Assembly: GCA_016210565.1 (NCBI GenBank)
Contig: JACQUA010000213.1
Coordinates: 1-53,474 of the forward strand
Reading direction: 5' to 3'
DNA from: Chloroflexota bacterium
GTDB lineage: Bacteria; Chloroflexota; Dehalococcoidia; JACQUA01
Length of the DNA stretch: 53,474 nt
In this document: one piece after another, positions 8,387 to 15,783 of the stretch
Numbering within the stretch: the stretch's first letter is position 1
Layout: each line of letters begins with the position of its first letter
The notes under the pieces: model-generated
The model's input: only the letters and a program-made list of their open reading frames with translations
Told to the model about the DNA's origin: nothing
The model's database searches: none
Program-made: the position numbers and the translations under genes

Positions 8387-9244
8387 TTATCCGCCCGAAT
8401 CCCATGGCGGTTTGGTCGCACGCTTCACCTCGGCGTCACTGAGCATGATAGCGTGAGCATCAGCCACGAAATCTCGAACTCTCTCTTGGAAGCTCGACAG
8501 CACATCATCTGCAATTAGATGGTCTTCCCTAGAGTCTGCCCATCGGAATTCCCACGTGCGCTCCTTTGATTCCAGCAAGAGGGTCTTGCGACAAACCGCC
8601 TCGGCCACGATTTCAGCGAGGAGCACGCGAAAATGCGGGGCATTTTGCCCATCATAATCCGGTGGAGGTCCAAGATAACGAGCCAGCGACCTGTGGCGGG
8701 CCGAAACCTTCAGAAGATGTGGCTTCCCTTCCCGGTCTCCCCACATCGCCCGGAACTTACCCAGGTCCTCGCTGACCAAGCTAATCTTGAACTGGATGCC
8801 CATATCGGGCTCCGTGACTACGGTGACGTGGGTCATGGCGTCTCCGCCGTTGACTGAGGCTCTGATCTCTGCGCGGGAATTCAGTCTTCGGCCTTCGACG
8901 ACGACGGTGCCGGTGGCATAGTTCGATCCAGCTACGGGGTTCAACCGGCACATCTGCCGAATAGCAACACCGGAGATGTTCGAAGAAACGAGCGCCACAA
9001 GAGTTGACTCGGCGACCACTTCGGAACCCGAAAATGGGTCGCATACTCGGTCTCCGGTTTGAGTGAAGTACTCTATCAAACTGTGAACCATTCCCGACTT
9101 TAGCTTCCCTACGTAGGGTGATAGTTGCTGCAGCGTACTTTCTTTGCCATTGAATGAGCCATCCCACAATCCCTCCGCTTTCATTGCCAGTAGTGCCGTT
9201 TCGTGTCGGTAGGCTCTTGCCATTCGCGTTTCGATACCACTCAT
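8387..9244 (-). CDS. Chimeric ORF: truncated DNA-methylase N-terminus joined to an unknown domain
   Basis: 285 aa. The first ~85 residues resemble the end of an N4/N6 DNA methyltransferase, with KLKSGMVHSLIEYFTQTGDR leading into the cofactor motif VCDPFSGS. After VVAEST the expected methylase continuation (binding-pocket strand and target-recognition region) is absent. From about residue 105 the sequence changes to an unrelated region with VVTEPDMGIQFKISL and LLLESKERTWEFRW. No catalytic (D/N)PP(Y/W) motif is visible. The likely origin is a deletion fusing two genes; the second part might still fold. I cannot give a function. Confidence 0.5.
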   Translation of the reverse strand: MSGIETRMARAYRHETALLAMKAEGLWDGSFNGKESTLQQLSPYVGKLKSGMVHSLIEYFTQTGDRVCDPFSGSEVVAESTLVALVSSNISGVAIRQMCRLNPVAGSNYATGTVVVEGRRLNSRAEIRASVNGGDAMTHVTVVTEPDMGIQFKISLVSEDLGKFRAMWGDREGKPHLLKVSARHRSLARYLGPPPDYDGQNAPHFRVLLAEIVAEAVCRKTLLLESKERTWEFRWADSREDHLIADDVLSSFQERVRDFVADAHAIMLSDAEVKRATKPPWDSGG

Positions 9245-9436
9245 AATTAGGTAGCTTCGCCAATTCTACCATCTGACCGCGCGCCCTAGCAACTAGCTTT
9301 GCCGGCGAGCCGACGGATGGGAGTCCGTGCGATGCTCCACTCTGCGCGGGTCGTTCGTTTTCATCCTTGACGGTGCGCCATCGGCGCGTGAGGGATTGAT
9401 TCGTCATTCCCCGCGACGGCGCCGATTTGACGGCGG

Positions 9437-9445
9437 TGATATAAT
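9437..9445 (+). promoter_or_regulatory. Extended -10 promoter ahead of the dehalogenase-like gene
   Basis: TGATATAAT (TG 9437-9438, TATAAT 9440-9445), about 98 bp before the chosen start codon. No clear -35. The 299 bp between the neighbouring genes holds no other gene. Confidence 0.45.
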
Positions 9446-9543
9446 GGGGCATTGCAGGAGTGGAATGCCAATGTAACCGCGGACCAGCCCTTTCAGCATT
9501 TCAGCTTTCTCGTTCGCACCGCAACCGAAGAAGGAGTGTTTGT

Positions 9544-10845
9544 ATGGTGGAAACAGATACGATGGACCCCACCGGAACAGGCTCACCCCCGGAGCCTCAA
9601 GCATGGCCCACCGCTACCCCCAGGAAAAGAAAGACCAGCTTCTGGACCCGGAAGACCAATCTCCCCACCTACGAAGTCGTGGGGCCACTCCATCGTCTCG
9701 ATTACCGGCTCCTATCGAATGCCAGGTCCGAGCTAAATCCGGGCAGCGAGCAGTACAACGCTTTCTACAAGATGTACCCTGAGTTGGAGGAGTATGACAA
9801 AAAGCTGCGGCCGTTTGTCACTGAGGAGCAAAAAGAACGCCAGAAGGAGTCGCTCTTTGGAGAGGAAGCCCTGGCCCTGGCCCTGAACAACGCCTGCCGC
9901 ATCGATCACTTTCTTTCCCGCGAGGCCGAAGGGCCGGTCAATCCCCGCAGGGTAATAATGACTCCGGAGAAAGCCGCCAGGACAATCAAAGGAGTGGCCC
10001 GACACCTGGGCGCCGACCTGGTCGGCATCGCCAGGATCAACCCGGCCTGGGTCTACACCCATTCCAGGGTCAATACCGACGGTCTGCGCATCGGCAATCC
10101 CATCCCCCTGGACCAGCCCTACGGCGTGGTTATGGCCGTCGCCTACCATGATTTCGATATGTTGCTGGCCGGCAGGGGCATCTCCCTGGTGGGCAACATC
10201 GAGACGGACCACATAGTGTTCTGTCTCGGCGCGGTCCTTGGCGTGCGCATGACTTCCTTCATCCGAAACCTGGGCTATAACGCGTCATACCGCGGCGGGC
10301 GCGTCCAGGCGGTGCCTTTGGCAGTTGACGCCGGGCTGGGGGAGGTGGGGCGGGCGGGGATGCTCAATACCAAGAAATACGGCCCCGCCATCCGGCTGGT
10401 TACCGTTACCACCGATCTTCCCATGGCCCCGGATGGCCCGGTAGACATCGGCGTCAAGGACCTCTGCCGGAAATGTAAGAAATGCGCCGAAGTATGCCCG
10501 GTGGGGGCGATAACCGACAGGGATGAGCAGGAAAACGTGCGGGGAGTGAAGTTATGGCCGGTGGATGGGGAAAAGTGCTGGCGGCACCGCGCCGCCATGG
10601 GCAGCGACTGCGCCTGCTTCTACTGCCTGTCCGCTTGCTGCTGGACCAAGCCGCAGAACATCCTGCATTGGGGAATAGCCGAGATGGTGGCGCGATCCTC
10701 CCTGGCCCGAACGCTGTTCGCCTGGCTGGACGATGTCCTCTACGGACACCAGCCCCGCCAGCACAAGTTACCCGTCTGGCTGCGCTACAGCGACGAAAAG
10801 CCGGCCCTGAAAGAGCGAATCAGCAGGTTTCTGCACCACGTGTAA
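9544..10845 (+). CDS. Reductive-dehalogenase-like iron-sulfur protein without a Tat signal
   Basis: 433 aa from ATG 9544 (AAGGAG seven bases upstream). The core resembles the cobalamin-binding region of reductive dehalogenases and epoxyqueuosine reductases (GVARHLGADLVGIARI; GRVQAVPLAVDAGLGEVGR). A ferredoxin-like CRKCKKCAEVCP motif follows near residue 320, then a second cysteine cluster in CWRHRAAMGSDCACFYCLSACC. The twin-arginine export signal of respiratory enzymes is missing and no small membrane-anchor gene (rdhB) is adjacent, so the enzyme is probably cytoplasmic. Possible roles are catabolic dehalogenation or another corrinoid-dependent reduction; the substrate cannot be told. Monocistronic as far as can be seen. 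Confidence 0.75.
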   Translation: MVETDTMDPTGTGSPPEPQAWPTATPRKRKTSFWTRKTNLPTYEVVGPLHRLDYRLLSNARSELNPGSEQYNAFYKMYPELEEYDKKLRPFVTEEQKERQKESLFGEEALALALNNACRIDHFLSREAEGPVNPRRVIMTPEKAARTIKGVARHLGADLVGIARINPAWVYTHSRVNTDGLRIGNPIPLDQPYGVVMAVAYHDFDMLLAGRGISLVGNIETDHIVFCLGAVLGVRMTSFIRNLGYNASYRGGRVQAVPLAVDAGLGEVGRAGMLNTKKYGPAIRLVTVTTDLPMAPDGPVDIGVKDLCRKCKKCAEVCPVGAITDRDEQENVRGVKLWPVDGEKCWRHRAAMGSDCACFYCLSACCWTKPQNILHWGIAEMVARSSLARTLFAWLDDVLYGHQPRQHKLPVWLRYSDEKPALKERISRFLHHV

Positions 10846-11298
10846 GCGAGAAATTTCAAGCACCAAACTCCAAATTCCAAACAAATCCGAAATCCCAAAT
10901 TCCAAGGGCGGGCGAGACAGCGTCTTGGGATCGAATACGTGGGTCTGGAGATTGCTCCGAAAATGTCATTGCGAGCGAAGCGAAGCAATCTCCCGGACTG
11001 TCCAGCCAACTGGGGGATTGCTTCGTCACTTCGTTCCTCGCAAAGACAGTCCATTTTCATTCTTGGTTGCCCGCCATCGGCGGATGGGTGATTGCTCAGA
11101 AAATAGGCTGTCACCCTGAGCGAAGTCGAAGGGTCTTTCGTCCCGCGCCCCGCCCCGAAAGATTCTTCGACTACACTCGCTGCGCTCGCTTCGCTCAGAA
11201 TGACATTTTCATCCTTCATGGTGCGCCATCGGCGGAGGGGTGATTGTTTGGAGTTTGGTTTTTCGAATTTGGAGTTTCAATAAAGAGGAGATGTTCAG
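10846..11298. repeat. Repeat cluster, including two R1-family copies
   Basis: 453 bp without a gene. AAATTCCAAA-type runs (10860-10905) come first, then a diverged R1-like element (GTCATTGCGAGCGAAGCGAAG to GCAAAGACA, about 10963-11050) and a full R1 copy (11109-11205). A stretch shared with 9356-9385 follows (TTCATCCTT, GGTGCGCCATCGGCG). AAGAGGAG at the end is the ribosome-binding site of the next gene. Confidence 0.7.
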
Positions 11299-12459
11299 AT
11301 GATTCAGAAGATCGTCACCATGATTCTGGCGCTGGCGACCCTGTCCGGCATAACGGCCGGATGCGCCCCGGGTAGCCCCGTTACCCCTCAGCCCACCGCC
11401 ACCACCCCACCCCGGGTCGTCAGTCCCCGCACGGGCTGGGAGGAGCGGTGGGAAAAAACTCTACTGGCGGCCAAAAAGGAAAAAAGCGCCCTGGTCTACA
11501 TGGCGCCCAGTCCCGAAACCCAGAGGGCCCTGACCGAGACTTTCAAGCAGAAATTCGATATCGACCTGGAATTCATCATCGGCAGGGGGGCCGTGCTGGG
11601 AGAGAGGATTTTCGCCGAACGCCGGGCCGGGCTCTTCCTGGGCGACGTGGTGATCCAGGGAAACACGGTACAGCTCCTGACCTTCAAACCGAAGGACGTC
11701 CAGGAAAAGCTCGAACCCCTGCTTATCCTTCCGGAGATTGCCGATCCCAATGTCTGGCTTGGTGGGCGGTTCCCTTTCCTTGACAGGGACCGGACCATAA
11801 TCTATTTCTTTGCGAGCATGCGCAACTACGTGGGCCGCAACACCGAACTGGTTAAAGATGGTGAAGTCAAATCCATCAATGACCTGCTTCAGCCCCGGTG
11901 GAAAGGCCAGATAATCATGTTCGATCCCACCATTCCCGGCAGCGGCTCCGGGTGGTATTCCCTGGTCTACGGCATATCAGGGAAGGAAAAGGGGGCCGAC
12001 TACATGCGGCAGTTCGTCAAGCAAGAGCCGGTTATTACCCGGGACGACCGGATGATCGTCGAAGGGCTGGCCCGGGGCAAGTACAAACTGGGCATCGGCC
12101 TTCTGGAAGGCCTCTTCACCGAGTTCAGGAGGAATGGGGCGCCAATAGAATGGGTCAGGACCATGGAGGGCAATTTCCTGGCCCCGAGCATGGGAGACAT
12201 CAGCATATTGAAGAACGCACCCCATCCCAATGCCGCTACTGTTCTGTTGAACTGGCTTCTGACCAGGGAGGGGCAAACCATCGTTTCCAGGGCCTCCGGC
12301 ACCCCCAGCGCGCGCACCGACGTCCCGACCGCCGGGCTGGACCCCGCCGGGGTCCTGCCGCCCGGGGAAAAGTTCTACCTGGAAACCGAAGAGGACGTGC
12401 TGTTAAAAGACGAACTGATGGCCAGGGCCAGGGAGATTTTCGCCCCGCTGCTCAAGTAG
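11299..12459 (+). CDS. Extracellular solute-binding lipoprotein (ABC transporter family 1-like)
   Basis: 386 aa. A signal peptide ends in the lipobox ITAGC (Cys 22), followed by a Pro/Thr-rich linker. A periplasmic-binding-protein fold then follows, of the type seen in iron and spermidine binding proteins (ALVYMAPSPETQRALTETF; SINDLLQPRWKGQIIMFDPT; GYAFxxP-like segments absent). The protein would be anchored outside the membrane and deliver a ligand to a permease. No permease or ATPase gene is next to it, so its transporter is elsewhere or it acts as a sensor. GAGGAG lies 9 bases before the ATG. Confidence 0.8.
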   Translation: MIQKIVTMILALATLSGITAGCAPGSPVTPQPTATTPPRVVSPRTGWEERWEKTLLAAKKEKSALVYMAPSPETQRALTETFKQKFDIDLEFIIGRGAVLGERIFAERRAGLFLGDVVIQGNTVQLLTFKPKDVQEKLEPLLILPEIADPNVWLGGRFPFLDRDRTIIYFFASMRNYVGRNTELVKDGEVKSINDLLQPRWKGQIIMFDPTIPGSGSGWYSLVYGISGKEKGADYMRQFVKQEPVITRDDRMIVEGLARGKYKLGIGLLEGLFTEFRRNGAPIEWVRTMEGNFLAPSMGDISILKNAPHPNAATVLLNWLLTREGQTIVSRASGTPSARTDVPTAGLDPAGVLPPGEKFYLETEEDVLLKDELMARAREIFAPLLK

Positions 12460-12766
12460 GATATTTTCTCTCTCCCCCGGTGGTAGAGAGCTGGGCGTAG
12501 GGTGGGTGAAGCGCAGAAAAGATCAGCAAACAGCCATCAGCAATCAGTCTTGTAGACGGAGTCCTGGCTGATAGCTGACGGCTGAAAGCTGATAGCTGAC
12601 GGCCGATGGTGGCGGGTTGCGCTCGCCGCCCGGTGGGAAGCAGCGTTGCACGTCTTGTCAGTGAACGCCCGGCCAATCAGGAATGGAGTACCGGCTCGCT
12701 TCACCCACCCTACGAATTGTTTCACCCTCTCCTCAGTCCTCTCCCATTGAGGGAGAGGAGGGTCAA
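12460..12766. repeat. Repeat region between the lipoprotein gene and rplL
   Basis: 307 bp. It holds an R3-type element with ends GTAGGGTGGGTGAAGCGC and GCTTCACCCACCCTAC (12497-12713), within which lie heptad repeats (GCTGATAGCTGACGGCTG, 12555-12605). After it comes CTCTCCCATTGAGGGAGAG (12735-12753), a 7-bp hairpin just downstream of rplL that could act as its terminator but has no T-tract. Confidence 0.6.
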
Positions 12767-13147
12767 CTACTTCACTACGACTTTGGCGCCCGCGGCTTCC
12801 AGCTTCGTCTTGACGTTGGCCGCTTCTTCCTTGCTCACGGCCTCTTTGACGGCCTTCGGCGCGGCCTCTACCAGGTCTTTGGCTTCTTTCAGGCCCAGGC
12901 TGGTCACCTCGCGTACCGCCTTGATCACGTTGATTTTGTTAGGCCCGATTTCCTGAAGAATAACGCTGAACTCGGTCTGCTCCTCAACCGGGGCGGCGGC
13001 GGCGGGGGCGCCACCCGCAGCCGGGGCGGCAACGGCCATCGGGACGGCGGCGCTGACGCCAAGTTCTTTTTCCAGTGTCTTGATAAGCTCGGCCAGTTCC
13101 ATGACGGTCATCCCCTTGATGGCCGCAATCATTTCTTCTTTGTTCAT
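12767..13147 (-). CDS. rplL: 50S ribosomal protein L7/L12
   Basis: 126 aa, the normal length. N-terminal dimerisation helices ([18 protein letters not shown]), an Ala/Pro-rich hinge ([16 protein letters not shown]) and the C-terminal factor-binding domain ([20 protein letters not shown]). It forms the flexible stalk that recruits translation factors. Same strand as rplJ and normally cotranscribed, although here repeats separate them by 193 bp. Confidence 0.98.
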   Translation of the reverse strand: MNKEEMIAAIKGMTVMELAELIKTLEKELGVSAAVPMAVAAPAAGGAPAAAAPVEEQTEFSVILQEIGPNKINVIKAVREVTSLGLKEAKDLVEAAPKAVKEAVSKEEAANVKTKLEAAGAKVVVK

Positions 13148-13212
13148 ATTGATACCTTTCTTACTCTTTCAGGCCTGTCGCGTCCCCATGGATACTGCAA
13201 GGGAACGGACTC

Positions 13213-13352
13213 AATTGTTCCCCACCCCCGCAGGCTAAAGACCTGCGGCTACAATTGTTCCCCACCCCACAAGGCTGAAGCCATGGGCTACACCGGGGCG
13301 GCTACAATTGTTCCCCACCCCACAAGGCTGAAGCCATGGGCTACACCGGGGC
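13213..13352. repeat. Tandem copies of repeat R4 reaching into the rplJ stop codon
   Basis: Three copies of a unit starting AATTGTTCCCCACCCC at 13213, 13253 and 13306; the last two are nearly identical with a 53-bp period. The unit ends GCCATGGGCTACACCGGGGC. On the minus strand the last copy supplies the Ala-Pro-Val-stop of L10 (GCC CCG GTG TAG). Confidence 0.8.
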
Positions 13353-13919
13353 AGCTTCCGCAGCCGGGGCCGTGGCCGCAGGCGGGACCGGGGGAGCGGC
13401 GGACTCCAGTTGCTTTCTCCGGGCTTCCAGCACCCCCACCAGGTTTCGCAGGCTGGCGGATAACACCCCCACGAAGGAACTCAAAGGCGCGCCCATCTGG
13501 CCGAGCAATCTGGCCAGGAGGATATCTCTGGATGGCAGCATCGCCAGGGCGTTTACTTCCTCGGCGCTCAGCACACGATTGCCAAGTAACGCCCCGATGA
13601 TCTTCACCGCCGATTTCTGGGTCCGTATGAAATCGGTGAGTACCCGCGCCGGCACGGTCTCCTCCCCGAAACCAAAAGCCACCCCGACCTGGCCCTGCAG
13701 CAGGCTGCTGAAGCCTTCTTTGCCGGCATTCGTGGCAGCAATGCGCGCCAGGGTATTCTTGACGACGCGATACTGGATTTTCTGCTCTCTCAGCTTCTGG
13801 CGGAAGCTGGTCATGTCGTTGGCGTTCAGCCCGACATAGCTGGTGGTTATCGCTATGGTGCACCGGGCGAGTTCGTCCTGGACCTCGCTAACTTTCTGGA
13901 CTTTCTTTTCCGTTGGCAT
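13341..13919 (-). CDS. rplJ: 50S ribosomal protein L10
   Basis: 192 aa. N-terminal RNA-binding domain (VQDELARCTIAITTSYVGLNANDMTSFRQ), then helices that bind L7/L12 dimers, and an Ala/Pro-rich tail (AAPPVPPAATAPAAEAAPV). The tail merges with repeat R4, so the repeat has set where the protein ends. The ATG follows AAAGGAGG. A structured leader and terminator lie upstream (14064-14215). Confidence 0.98.
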   Translation of the reverse strand: MPTEKKVQKVSEVQDELARCTIAITTSYVGLNANDMTSFRQKLREQKIQYRVVKNTLARIAATNAGKEGFSSLLQGQVGVAFGFGEETVPARVLTDFIRTQKSAVKIIGALLGNRVLSAEEVNALAMLPSRDILLARLLGQMGAPLSSFVGVLSASLRNLVGVLEARRKQLESAAPPVPPAATAPAAEAAPV

Positions 13920-14063
13920 ATTTCGTTTTCACCTCCTTTCAGGGTGTTCTGAAATGTATTCGTTTCTCCCGTTCGGTTCCGGGTGCGTGTAGTGCACAGC
14001 TTTAGCTTTGCGGGCGGGGATTCCCCCCCGGCAAGGCTAAGGCCATGCGCTACACCCCTTTCA

Positions 14064-14215
14064 ACAAAAAAAGTCCTGGCGCCGGCGGGCGCCAGGACTT
14101 TCAGTCACTCTGAGAAAACCCCCAATAAGGGGGGGCCTTCTCGATTAGCGCTTAAGCCTGGGCTGGCTGGGATTTTAAGTCCTCGCGGACGCCCGCTGTC
14201 TCTGGCTCTATTCAA
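14064..14215 (-). promoter_or_regulatory. L10-type ribosomal-protein leader ending in an intrinsic terminator
   Basis: On the minus strand: AGCCAGAGACAGCGGGCG near 14212-14195, the GGACTTAAAATCCC stretch, a helix of GAGAA..CCCCC with GGGGG..TTCTC, then a 14-bp perfect hairpin (arms 14071-14083 and 14088-14100, loop GCGC-type of 4 nt) followed by a T-tract (14070-14066). The GAGACAG...TTAA pattern resembles the L10 leader known from Bacillus, where binding of L10(L12)4 controls readthrough. The leader lies 145 nt before the rplJ start. Between hairpin and gene sits another R4-like repeat (13990-14055). Confidence 0.7.
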
Positions 14216-14329
14216 TTTTGGGCTGTCGGCTTTCGGCTGTCAGCCTTCAGTTCGCAGCATCCTTTGCGGGTGCGCACTTGGGCCCCGATGCGTCGGGACG
14301 ACCACCGGCTTTCCGGAAATCAACGTCTA

Positions 14330-14359
14330 ATTATACATGAATGGCAGATCTTCGGTCAG
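14330..14359 (-). promoter_or_regulatory. Probable promoter of the rplJ-rplL transcript
   Basis: CTGACC (14359-14354), an 18-bp spacer, TATAAT (14335-14330) on the minus strand, placing the L10 leader downstream of it. It would make rplJL independent of the thiolase gene upstream. Confidence 0.5.
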
Positions 14360-14489
14360 CAGCGCGCCAAAAGCCGACTGCCGATAGCCGCAAGCTGACC
14401 GCTGTTAGCTTCTTCGGTGGGTTCGCGCAGCCCTCACAGGCACGGTGGCCTGTGGTACCGGGTCGCTTAACCCACCCTACGGCTGTTCG

Positions 14490-15683
14490 CTATTCCGGCA
14501 AACCGATGATGGTGATGTTACAGACAAACTTGCCCGGGTGGCCGCCCTGGTTGTGGGCCAGACCGAGGCGCGGGTTCTTCAACTGGCGGGAGGGCAGCTC
14601 CGCTTTGCCCTGGAGCTGCTTGTAGATTTCAAAGGTCTCGCGGCAGCCGCTGGCCCCGATGGGATGGCCGAACGACTTCAAGCCGCCGCTCAGGTTGATA
14701 GGGATTTCCCCTTCCTGGTTGAAGTCACCCGCGTCAATGTGTTCACGGAATTTGCCCCGCGGACACAGGCCCAGGGACTCCGTGGCAATCAATTCAGCGA
14801 TGGAGAAACAGTCGTGCAATTCCACCAGGTCCAGTTCCGTGCGGGGATTCTTGATCCCGGACTGCTGGTAGGCCTGCTCCGCGGCGAACTGGGTCTCGTC
14901 CCACCAGGTGTAATCATAAGAAGTCAGTATCTTGCCCATGCCCGGCCCCGAAGCAGCCCCGAATCCCTTGAAGGTAACATAGTCTTTGCGGTATTTTTTG
15001 GCGTCTTCGGTGCGGCACATAACCGCCGCCGCCGCCCCGTCGGTAACGCCGCAGGCATCGAAGAGACCCAGGGGCCAGGCGATGATGGGGGAATTCATGG
15101 CCTGCTCGATGGTTACTTCCCTTCTCAGGTGGGCCCTGGGGTTCCGCGCGCCATTGTAGTGGCTCTTGACGGAAATCTTGGCCAGGGTTCTCTTACCCTC
15201 CTCGCGGCTCAGGCCGTATTTATGGAAATACCTGGTGGCCGCCAGGGCATAGCGTCCGGGGGGAGTGGTCCCGTAACCGTAGGTGGGATGCCACTTGTCC
15301 ACGCCGATGGCGGCGCCCAGACCTCCGAAGCCCTGGTCTTTCAGCTTTTCCACGCCTACCGCCAGCACCAGGTCGAAGGCCTTCGAGGCCAGGCCGTAGC
15401 AGGCGTTCCGCAGGGCCTCGTGGCCGGTGCCGCAGGCGTTTTCCACGCGGGTTACGGGTATTGAGCGCAGCTTCAAAGGCGCCACCAGGGGCCCGGCGGC
15501 GGTGGAACCGCGCTGCGTGCCCACCCAGGCGGCCTGGATATCTTTCGATTCCACACCCCCGGCATCGGCATAAGCTTCATAAACCGCGTCGATGACAAGG
15601 TCTTCAGCATCCATGTCCCACAGCTCACCGAACTTCGAGCACCCCATCCCCACGATAGCGACTTTATCTTTGATGCTTTCCAT
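14490..15683 (-). CDS. Thiolase-family acetyl-CoA acyltransferase (SCP2/archaeal type)
   Basis: 397 aa. It carries the acyl-carrying cysteine in VENACGTGHEALRNA, the ELHDCFSIAE segment typical of the SCP2-thiolase branch, and the GGLKSFGHPIGASG histidine loop near the C-terminus. It would condense or cleave acyl-CoA; in archaea and some bacteria such thiolases work in a complex with an HMG-CoA-synthase-like protein and a DUF35 zinc/OB protein. The gene lies 100 bp after just such a protein on the same strand. The pair sits inside the ribosomal-protein island. Confidence 0.85.
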   Translation of the reverse strand: MESIKDKVAIVGMGCSKFGELWDMDAEDLVIDAVYEAYADAGGVESKDIQAAWVGTQRGSTAAGPLVAPLKLRSIPVTRVENACGTGHEALRNACYGLASKAFDLVLAVGVEKLKDQGFGGLGAAIGVDKWHPTYGYGTTPPGRYALAATRYFHKYGLSREEGKRTLAKISVKSHYNGARNPRAHLRREVTIEQAMNSPIIAWPLGLFDACGVTDGAAAAVMCRTEDAKKYRKDYVTFKGFGAASGPGMGKILTSYDYTWWDETQFAAEQAYQQSGIKNPRTELDLVELHDCFSIAELIATESLGLCPRGKFREHIDAGDFNQEGEIPINLSGGLKSFGHPIGASGCRETFEIYKQLQGKAELPSRQLKNPRLGLAHNQGGHPGKFVCNITIIGLPE

Positions 15684-15783
15684 TATCTTTTCTCCTTACT
15701 GAATCCCCCTTAATCCCCCTTTAGTAAAGGGGGAGAGGGCGATTCCCTCCCTCCCCCTTTGATAAAGGGGGAAAGACGGGGGA
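15684..15783. repeat. CCCCCTTT/AAAGGGGG hairpin repeats
   Basis: Gap between the two acyl-CoA genes, made of two hairpins of the form CCCCCTTTnnTAAAGGGGG, the same family as 6452-6515. They may weaken transcription into the thiolase gene. Confidence 0.6.

Noticed and set aside
8781..9452. Overlapping minus-strand frame beside the methylase-like ORF
   Set aside because: Arg/Ser-rich with no recognisable motif; the other frame carries the DPFSGS methylase motif.
13199..13352. CRISPR array
   Set aside because: Only three copies, the repeat-to-repeat distance changes (40 and 53 bp), there are no unique spacers, and the unit occurs dispersed elsewhere.
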